From positions 4,395,182 through 4,459,181 of the forward strand of contig NC_087384.1 in assembly GCF_963675165.1 (NCBI RefSeq): a stretch of DNA of 64,000 nt, written 5' to 3'. The stretch's first letter is position 1, and every line of letters starts with the position of its first letter. Shown here piece by piece: positions 21,814-32,826 of the stretch. The stretch comes from Halichondria panicea. Taxonomy: Eukaryota > Porifera > Demospongiae > Suberitida > Halichondriidae. A model generated the notes under the pieces. It was given only the letters and a program-made list of their open reading frames with translations, did no database searches and was not told the DNA's origin. Made by a program: the position numbers and the translations under genes.

Positions 21814-24800
21814 ATGAACATACACACTGCTGCCAAGGTTGGTGATTTGAGTGATGTGCGAAATGCCATCAAGAGGGGAGATGATGTCAACAGTGTGGAT
21901 AAAGTAAGCTTGTTTTAATATGGGTACCGGGTATGTAGAGCTGAAAGTCTGTTTTTGCTAGCTTGATAGTCGCCTGTCAGAACAGTGGCCGGCTCTGCTC
22001 AGCTAGTTGCGTGACTCCATGTTTTACTCACATTTAATCCCTGTCTACTTCTACGTAGGTACGTATAGGTTATGCTGGCATAATGGGCACCTTTATAACA
22101 ATCATGCTCATAGAGCATTCACCTTGTGCGTTGAGCTTCATTGCATTACACAGCGGCAAAACGGATAAATAACTTTTACCGTAATGTACCATAAGCGTTC
22201 TAATTATAGAACCAGCCTCGGTTAGGACGCCCTCTTTTTTAATGCCCATGATTATACCACCATATAAAATCAAATTTTTTCATACATTAATTATTTTTTG
22301 CTGGTTCTATAATTAGAACGATTACGGTATATGGGCGATTACGGTATATGGGGAATGATGAATGATTAATAATTAAGGTCGTGAATCTATAAAGCAATTG
22401 ATTAGAAAACAGTGTTTTTTTGTCGTAGCGGGTAATTAATTTTCGTAGGGTAAAATAATTATTCGTTATTTTCATGACCTCCACACACGCCTAGTTTACC
22501 GGAACGCATGCAATGCAGTGCAGGCAATGAAGGTGATTGAAATTTTTTTACTCATGAAAATCAACGTGAACAGTGTGTTCAGACTGTTTTTGTAACAGAG
22601 ATCTATAGTTTATATACCCCATTTGGCTTCTGTATCATAGCAACTATACGTAGGTAGGACAGTCCCAGCCCTAGAGCACATTCCTCATAAACTCCCTTGC
22701 CTTGAGCACATAGTCTCATGAATCAGCTGCACCTCTCAGAGAGGAACGTCTGAGCACTATTTACGTAAAGTCATGGCACAATGGAATGTATTACGACGCT
22801 GTAAATATGACAAAACCATAAAATGAGATTACATGCTTAACCACATCATTGCTTGCTGCTCAACCGCACGCAAAGTTTCATTATTATTATGCTGTCTCCT
22901 ATTCAAGTCACCTGATACTTGTGAGTACTATCATTGGTCACTTTGGAATTCCTCCGTGGCCCATGAACTCAAATAAAGCCTCTTTACAACAGAGAGCTTA
23001 TTGTACAGAACAAAATACCATTGAGGGAGCTAGGCTCTAGCTGCTCCAGGAAACTCTACAGAGATAATTATCTAAACACAAACTATGGTAACTAAAGAGG
23101 CATAATTATATAATTAAGACATACTGGTTATTTTTGAGGCACTAAATGTTCCAGGTTTTTAAGGATTGACCTCGATCCTCAAAAATTTAGTGCTTCAAAA
23201 ATTGGTTTACTTCCGGTATTGAAACCTCTACTCGTAACTGTAGGGTGTGGTCATTTGAACCACTATCCTCAAATAAAATGTGCAAAATGTTTAGTTTGAG
23301 CAATCTGTGAAAATTTAGTGCCTCGAAAATAACCGGTAACTGATACAGTTCGTTTTTTGAGGCTGGTAGCTACCAAGGTGAGGTAGCTAAATGGCTATAC
23401 ATATAGTTTATAAGGATTTTGTTTTTATTCTCGTGGGTATATACAATAATTATATAACACTATTGTCACTACAATAACCATCCTTGGCCTCGGCCTCAAA
23501 GGTTTATTACATAAAATAATGTTGATGTAGTAGACAATAACTATTGTACTTTTGTGTGTGAGTGAATGACGTCAGATACTATAATGCCCATCCCCCTTTA
23601 TTCTGTGTTGTCAACAGTTACTGAATGCTCTCACTCTTGTAGTATGGGTGGACTCCACTCCGGTGGGCAGCCAATAGAGGTCACACTGACTGTGTGAGAG
23701 AGCTGCTTTCATATGGAGCCATTGTGGACCTGGCTGACAAGGTGAGTATCTGATACTACCTTAACCCTTTATTAATAAGTACTTGCTATTGACTCAATAT
23801 TGAGTCAGAAACGCGTTCCTTGCACTGCGTAAATCAGAAATGTCACATAGAGCGCACGAAGTTGCTACATGTAGTAAAACATAATTTTTCCCCTGTGTTT
23901 TTGGCGCGCCTCCTCACCCAAACGTGTATGGAAGGGAGGCAAAATCCCCCCTTAACTGGGGTTCAAGAGACGTCGTTTGGCAGGTAGCTGAGGTTGTACG
24001 CTACAATTTGGTACCTAGTCTCACAGGCCATACTTGGAATTGATTTTGATACCACATAATTATGATAAATATAGCCAGGTTTTCGTGTCGAGTTCTGGAA
24101 TTTCGGAACGATTGAATTTCAAGAATTTCCACACAAATATATACCGCAAGCATTCAAAAGGGGTGTCGTTTACAATCGTCCGCCATTGCTAAAAGTTGAC
24201 AAGCTACACTGAGTGTACTGTGTTGGTTGTACAATCAGTCACTCTAAAGGATCAAGACTACCATTGTATAATTGCTTTCTTGAATATCTAGCTGATGGAT
24301 AGCTGCAGTCAAAAGTGAAAAGTAAGAACAGGGAGCCCAAAAGTTGGCAGAACTATGGTTTTATTTCGGGCAGAAAAGTATGGAGGGCCATTTGTCAAAA
24401 ATGGGTACTACATGTACATGTACATGTTGATTTCAAAACATGAGTAGGGAAGACACGTTCAGAGAACGCGTATAGGAAACGTGAGTTAGTAGGGAAGACA
24501 CATTCAGAGAACGCGTATAGGAAACGCGAGTAGGGAAGACACATTCAGAGAACGCGTATAGGAAACGTGAGTTAGTAGGGAATACACATTCAGAGAGCGC
24601 GTATAGGAAACGCGAGTAGGGAAGACATGTTCAGAGAACGCATATAGGGAGCGCGTGTAGCCTACACGCGTCTAGGAAACAACTAATACAAATGTCTTCT
24701 AAATGGCAATACATAGATCAATATGATTGTTGAGAGTTTCTGCTTCTGCCATGTTTTCTCGATGTTTTCTATGTACCCTAAATAGAGCCACTGTAAATTA

Positions 24801-27800
24801 CTTAGAGTGGAAACCATGCCCCTTTCTTTGGGAAAGAGAAAGAGGTGTAGTTTCCAGTATATGTACTCTACAAACGCGTGTAATGTTTCCTCTAGCCGTG
24901 TGTAGCCTATACACGTGTTTTCTAGACATGTTTACCTAGACACGTGTAGCCTACACGCGTTTCCTAGACGCATGTAGGCTACATGCGCTCCATATACGTG
25001 TTCTCTGAACGTGTTTTCCCTACTCGCGGTTTGAAATCAACATGTACATGTAGTACCTATTTTTGTCACAAATGGCCCTCCATAGAAAAGGCCAAGACCC
25101 TGAACATGTGATATGGAAACAGAAATCAGTGCAATAGACAACATTTTTCTTGTATGTGCAGCTCTAGAGATGTAAATACAATTATTGTGTATGGATAATC
25201 CATTGTCTTGGTGGTCTTTATGTATGTTCATTTGCATGGTAGCTTCTTCCACTTTCAGTCGCTGTATAGTGTCTATACTTCTTCTGTGGGGAAAGGACTC
25301 GAGGTTTTTGTACTGCAATATTGCGGTTAATGCAGCCATAACAGGATGTAATAAATTAAATTCCACTGCGACACAAAAAGCTTGCTATAGTCACCATACG
25401 TGGTATCAGTCTTCAAGTATGGCCCGCGAGACTATTTGCTACCAACCTCATCATGTCCTGATATAGGTGTTGTCCTGCAGTTCCAATAGTACTTTGAGGT
25501 CACCAAAAATATCAAGAATCTCCTGTACATTCTGACCATTATGTGGAAAGGGGAGGGGTTTCACTAGGGTGTTGGGTGTGGCTACTAATGAGGAAAAAGG
25601 GGGCTAAAATTGAAGACAGTGGGTGGGAGCTTAATTGTTGCAGAAATGTGCACGTGAATCGGGCGAGGTAATAGAGATAGAAATGTTAGCGAAAATCATT
25701 ATTAAAAATTTTTAGCAGGTAAATGGTCAAGGTGACATATTTTGGCAGGTATTAATTTTGCGAATAAGAACGCAAAAATTTGTACTCGCAGATAATTGGA
25801 AATTGCGAGTAATTAAAAGTTAAAGTGAGAAGCACTGTCGTACATATATAGATTAGTATCCTTTTCCCCTTATCTTGCTTTTTGTGTGTATGTTGACAAA
25901 CTGGGCTGCTGGAGTACAGTTGTCTTGTGTTTACCTATACGTTTTTAATTTAACATAAGGCTGCAATAATTATGATCATGGAGTAAAGTTTCTATAATTA
26001 TATGTAGCGCATCACGAATAGTTTTATTTTTTGCTGGTTGCCATTTCTCTTCCATTACTGTATTTATCTGTGTTGTCAAACGTTTACTGTACTGAATTAT
26101 GCTCTCACTCTTGTAGGATGGGTGGACTCCACTCCGGTGGGCAGTCAGTGAAGCTCGCACTGACTGTGTTAGAGAGCTGCTTTCCTATGGAGCCTTGGTG
26201 GACCTGGCTAACAAGGTGCATGTCCTTAATTTGTTCGTACACTCATTAATTTGGCCGGAATTTTAACACTGAGCACCATGCACCAGCGTTTAATAATTGT
26301 TCTGATAATGGGGCGAGCGAACTGTGACTCACCGATCCAGACTGGGTGTATCTGAAATAAATGTTTTCAGTTTTTGCCAATCACGCTCTTTTACTTTATA
26401 TATTTATGGTCTATCACACAGATATGTTGTACTGGGTTTTCTCATTAACTTGTAGGATGGGTGTACTCCACTCCGGTGGGCCGCCTACCTAGGTCACACT
26501 GACTGCATTAGAGAGCTGCTCTCTTATGGAGCCGTGGTGGACCTGGCTAACGAGGTGAGTATCTGATACAAACTAATTGATGTGTCTATAGGCAGCATGT
26601 TGATGCATGACCACCTCAGTGATGGTTGTGTAGTGTCTTTATGAGATCCCTAAAGGCGCTAACATTAAGGTTACGATGCAGTGTTTGCTCATGAATTATT
26701 GTATTTTTTGAGACATTGTTTCTATTATTTATGTGCGTAATACTGAAGAACTATTACAGCACTTGCTAGCAAAGGAGGTACACATGCAGGAGCAATAGTA
26801 CAGTTGATTAGCTGACTCAGCATACATAAACCTAGGCCTACATGTGCAATCAAGCCTAATTGCTCCTGCCTGTTGTACATCCTCTGGCTTGCTAGCTACA
26901 TACATCAGTACGCTAACTAGATGGCACAATCGTGACTGCAAATATTGGGTGGTCATAGCCAATTTCAGTCGTCAAATAGTAGAGAAAGAAAGACTCAAAC
27001 AAGAAGTACACAGTGACCTACGTGTTTATAGTATACTTGAGGGCAGCTCGAAGAGTTCTTGCTTCTATCTATCTACAGACTGAAGAAAATGCCTACAATT
27101 AGTAAATTCTTCACGAGCTAACTCGATGGCTGTTAAGAAATTCTTTTGAGCCGCCCTGCCCCTTTCCTCGATTAAATAGATTGCCTTGCTGGTGAAGTGT
27201 GTATAGATTACGACTAGTGTATACAGTCAAGACAGCTTGATTTACTACTGATTTAGTATCCCCTTGGTTTATGCCCCTGAACACTGGCGAGCCATTATTA
27301 CTTGTCTTAATTGCTTATTTGTGTGTGTGTGTTGATGAACTCGGCTGCATAATTTTCCTCGATAATACTTTCTTGCGAGCTGTTTAAAAATAAGGTAACA
27401 CATCACGGTTAGTTGCATTTTCTCAGTGCCAATCAAGTTCCTTAATTTACTTTATTTATGGTCTATCATGCACGCAGATGTGTTGTCAAAAGTTACTTTA
27501 TGCTCTCACTGTTGTAGGTTGGGCATACTCGTGCACTCTGGTGGGCAGCCAGTGAAGGTCACACTGACTGTGTCAGAGAGCTATTCTCCTATGGAGCCGT
27601 GGTGGATTTGGCTGACAAGGTGAGCATCTAATTACTAAACCGATGTATCTATAGGCATGCTTGTAACTATCAAATATAAAATCATTTGGCACTGGTTATT
27701 ATGCCTCGGTGCGCATGCGCAAGCGAGGTATACGGTAGTGTGTTTGTGTGTCTGTGTTTGTGTGTCTGTGTCTGTGTCTGTGTATCTGTGTAGACTGCTA

Positions 27801-30800
27801 CAGCTGCTCAAGGATCAATCAAGTGCAAGTAAGAGTTTCTATAGGCTTCTAATCATGTTTACTTCGATTTAATTCGTGGATTTGCAAAATAATGCTTCGT
27901 TCTCGTAGTTCTGCTTACTTGGAATGCCATTGCAGCCTTTTCAGAAGAGTGCATAGCAAAACTTGTCTATGGAGTGTTGATACTCTACTTAGTAGTTAGC
28001 TCTGCACTAGAACGCTAGCTATTGGTAGCTGCAAGAGTGAGAAGAGAGCTGCAAGGCTCTGCTAGTGCAGCCATTCTCATTTAGACTTGACTTTTGGCAT
28101 AGATTGTTTTTAAAATCATGGTTACTCACTCTTTAAGTTTCCCTGCATGCATATTAATGTTGATCATGTGTGTATTATGCTAGTAGCTTTATGTTATGAC
28201 ATGTAGCTTTAACACCTCGAGGCATCAGCGCCCACGGTGCTTTCATTTAAATGGTAGTAATTTGCATGTAATAATGATACTAGATGCAATAGATGAGAAT
28301 TTAGGAAGACAGAGTAGATCTAAGACAGAGTGTACGTATGAGAATATATAAGAATCGGGTAGACGATAACTCGGTAGACAGAGTAGCTGAGGTTCTTCTC
28401 TAGTCCGATGTATTTCTCGATAACTGGCCGCTCTCTTTGAGCAATGATGATTCGAGGCCAACCCAGAGCCCTCAAAGAGTTACGTAAAGGTGGCAACTAA
28501 CAAAAGTCGAGCCTCGAGAGGTCATGTGCCTCGTGAAAGCGATCGCAAATCTGAGAAAAATCCTGTGGCCAAGACTGTATTGGAAACTGATGGCAGAATA
28601 ATAATCATGACGATGCTTGTACGAGGAGGCAAAAACCTTACTTACTTCCTTACTTACATGTAGAGCCAGTCACTCATTTGCGGTGAAGTGCGATATTAGT
28701 GTAATTTTAGTATATCTATGCATGTGAACGTTTTTTGAATCTCATAACACACAATTATAGAAAAATAGCTACAAACTAGCTGTGCCGTCAGTTTTCAGAT
28801 AATTATGATCCTTCTCTGCAGAGGTATAAATAGGGGAAAATACGTGAAAATGCTAAAAGGTAGTGCCATGTTGTGCAGTAGTAAGTAAACATAATTATTT
28901 TCGCAAGTATTATAATTAATTTTTCTGCTATTTCTACTATTTCTGCGAATGTGAGTAAAGTCGTAAAATCGCAAAATGTGTACTCGTGGATAATAATTGG
29001 AAAATGCAGTAATTACAAACGCTATGAGTAACATTAATTTCACAACTTTAGTACCAGCAGTGAAATTGCAGAAAAATCTACCTGTGAAAATATGTCACCT
29101 TAGGGTAATAATTAGTATAGTATGGCTAAGAGTGATTGCACGAGTAGCCATACTATTGATTGTTAATCGTTTGTGATGCAGTTTTAAGGACAGTTTTAGC
29201 TGCAGTTTCAGTAAAAAAAATTAGCCGCGGCCGTTATTCGAACGTGCTGTCGTCAAGGACGACGTGCAATTACTGATACACGATTAATCACTGTACGAAT
29301 CCCAGTGAATAATAGGACAACATGCGATTATTGTTATAATCATGCATGTACATTTCCCTGTGCATTTAAACCGACGTGCGTATCAGCCGGTTTTAATTTT
29401 ATATGTACTGTATGTGCTTGTGTTCTCACTTATGGATGTGGTAGAGCAGTGCAGTGAAAGCCTGCATTGTTTATTCAATGCACATTCATATTGTGTTGTC
29501 ACTGTCCACTCTTGCAGGATGGGCACACTCCACTCATGATGGCAGCCTGCTATGGATATGAAGATACTGTCAAGGAGCTTCTCTCATTGGGGGCTTCAGT
29601 TAACATCATTAATAGAGTGAGCACATGTACTTCATAGAGTATGCTGCATAGTTATACGAAAATTACGTGCTAATTGTATAACCGACCTCTGTGCAATTAC
29701 CATTGTCAGTATGTTCTGTCACATGCTATATACACACGAGACTACTTTACCACTTACAATGTACATGTACATCTGTGCATCATTACAGGATGGAGAGACT
29801 GCTCTGATGGTGGCCAATAAATCAGATCGCTCTAACCAACCAACAATTAAGCTTCTAGAAGAAGCTGAATCACATGTGAGTCTGTACACCTCAATAAGCT
29901 ACTCTGATCATGGGTGTTTTAGTTCATGCCGATTGAAGTACATGTACATTTATCAAAACATATTTTTCATTTACTTTGCCTATTTCAGTTTATTTTCACT
30001 GATAAGCTAATACTTTTCTTTGGAAAATGAGCTGATACATTAATACTGTAGATGAAATACCATTACATGTCTCTGCCCTCCCCCACAAATGCTCAGCCAC
30101 GTCTGCAGTCTGTTCAGGTTCTCCCCAAAAACTGGACTGCTGTCACTGACGCAGAAACGTGAGTTGACTATTGCACAGTTGAGTCACTAGCTTTATGAAT
30201 GTGAGTGTACTTTAGGGAGAAGCCAGTCTACCGGAACAATGCAACAAGGGAAACCCTTTCCACACCACCTGGATGTAAGTGTGTATGTTCTTCTGCCGTA
30301 TCCAGCACATGGTTCTGTGTGTTTTACCTACTGTGTAGATCCCTTGCACCAAATCTCCGCACACCCTGATGTCATTTTCTATGGCGAGCCTCAAAAGAAG
30401 GTGTTCACCCCCAGTGGTGGACATGCCGACTTCGACAATGGAGTTGAAGTGACTGTTCCAGCTAATGCTGTCTCAGCAGGAACCTCTGTGGGCATTAAAG
30501 TCCAACCCAGCCTTGCCTCCAGAGATGTGTTTTTGATGCCTGAAGGCATTCAATCTGCAAGTCCATCTTACTTGATCTCTGGTGAAGGTCTAAACGGAGA
30601 AGTGACCCTGAGCATGGAGCATCATGTACGAGTGTCCACCCAAGAAGAAGCTGATGACCTCCTCTTTCTCCAAGCTGACTCGTACCCCAAGAGATCTGGA
30701 TCAAAGAGTGTGTATGAGTACCAGAGGGTACAAGAGGGCAGGTCAGAGTTCACTCTAGGGGGGAACACAGGGAGACTGACCAGATGTCTGTCAAAGAAGC

Positions 30801-32742
30801 AGTTCTTTAAAGTTGGTCATCAAGCTCGTGTTGGAGGTGAGTGTATAAAGAAATGTGCTTGTAGTGTGAGTGGCATGCTTTTGTTGCAGGCCGGGATGCT
30901 GCCAGCCAGTCTGATGACCCCACAGAACCTGAGAGTCCTAACCTCTATACTGTCAGAGTTTACCAGTCTCCTCCACAGACAGTTGGGGACAGAATAGCCA
31001 TCATTGCAGTCTGTCTCTTTGGGAGCTTCTACGCTAAGGTATGGATCGAATATATAGATCTAGTGTATAATATTCTATTCTTACGGCTTTAAATATTATT
31101 ATAGTTTCTGGAGAAACTTGATAAAGTGGTAATCCCACGAGACTATCCTGAGGTGTCTTCAAAGTCAATTTACAGGACGACTCAAGGATCACTGAAGTTT
31201 ATTGATATGTGTGCCACTCTCAGCATTCACCCAGTGCAGGGATGGTCTGTGGAACCAGACAAGGAATTGGTAAAATGTAAAATTGGACACACTCTTAAAA
31301 TCACATTCCCTTCATTTCTTAGATCTCGCGTAGTGAAGTGGATCAACCTGGGATGGAGAAGTTCAGAGCCGATTATCTCCACGACTACCCTCCCAGGATA
31401 ATCTGCAGGTTCTTCCCTGAGGAGAATGCTCCCAAGAGAACCATCTGTACCATCTCCTTGTCTGGACTGCTTCCCCAGGTCAAAGTTCACTTATCATTGA
31501 AAGCACCCATCCCTACAATTACTGTGGATACTACTAAACTACAGGTATAGTTACGTTTGTACATTACATTAAGTTTGTACAGTGTAGCCTCTTGAAATGG
31601 TGTATAGTGGGTGCATTTGTATAACTTAAGTTTGCCTCTTAGATAGAAGGTAACTTCTTTGTTGACTCGACATAAATAACAGACAAGTTGGTGCAGGAGG
31701 TTTTGTCCGATATTGGGAGGTTATACCATAATTATATTATAAGGTTACACACCCCTTTTCATTGACAGGAAATGCAATATAATTATATCTAGAGTAAGTA
31801 ACCGATCTAGAGTAAGTAACCGATCTTTGCCAGATACCTATAATCGGCGGCTATTGCACGAAGCACAAGACAATTTGCAAAGCTAACTACATGGACCTAC
31901 AGATGAGTAAGAAAGTAACAGCTCCAAAAATTTGGAAAGAATAACTCGCTTGCAGACGGAGTGGTGGTCATGAGAAGTGAGGTGCCGAATTGATCAATTG
32001 TCGTCAGTGAGACATTTATCTCCGTCTTTGCACGCTTACTAAGCACTGAAACTACCAGCACTAAACAATACTTCTTGGCACAACTCTAACTAGTGAGCAC
32101 TACTTGCAGGCAAAGCAGTGTTAGCTATAGATCGAGCCCCACCCAGTAGAGCTGACGGAAATTTTACAAAAAAATAATGCTGATTCAGCAATAATTGTGC
32201 ACATAATCTTCAGTGCGGCCTGGAATCGAGGCTAATCCCAGTTTAATTATTGCTGACTGTGCACAATTATTGCTGAATCAGCATTATTTTTTGCAAAATT
32301 TTCGTCAGCTCTACTGGGTAGGGCTCTATCTGCAGCTAACGCTGCTTTGCCTGCAAGTATATAGTGCTCACTAGTTAGAGTTGTGCCAAGAAGTATTGTT
32401 TAGTGCTGGTAGTTTCAGTGCTTAGTAAGCGTGCAAACAGAGATAAAATAATTATGTCTCACTGACGACAATTGATCAATTCGGCACCTCACTTCTCATG
32501 ACCACCACTCCGTCCGCAAGCGAGTTATGTTTTCCAAATTTTTGGGAGCTGTTACTTTCTTACCTATCTGTAGGTCCATGTAGTTAGTTTTGTGCAAAAT
32601 CGTCTTGTGCTTCGAGCAATAGCCGCCGATTATAGGTATCTGGCGAAGATCGGTTACTTACTCTACATGCTTCTATCCTCTGGCTTCTATCCTTGAAGAT
32701 CCATTAATTACCCAAATGTATTTTAATAAGGTACTGGTATGT

Positions 32743-32826
<84 letters not shown>

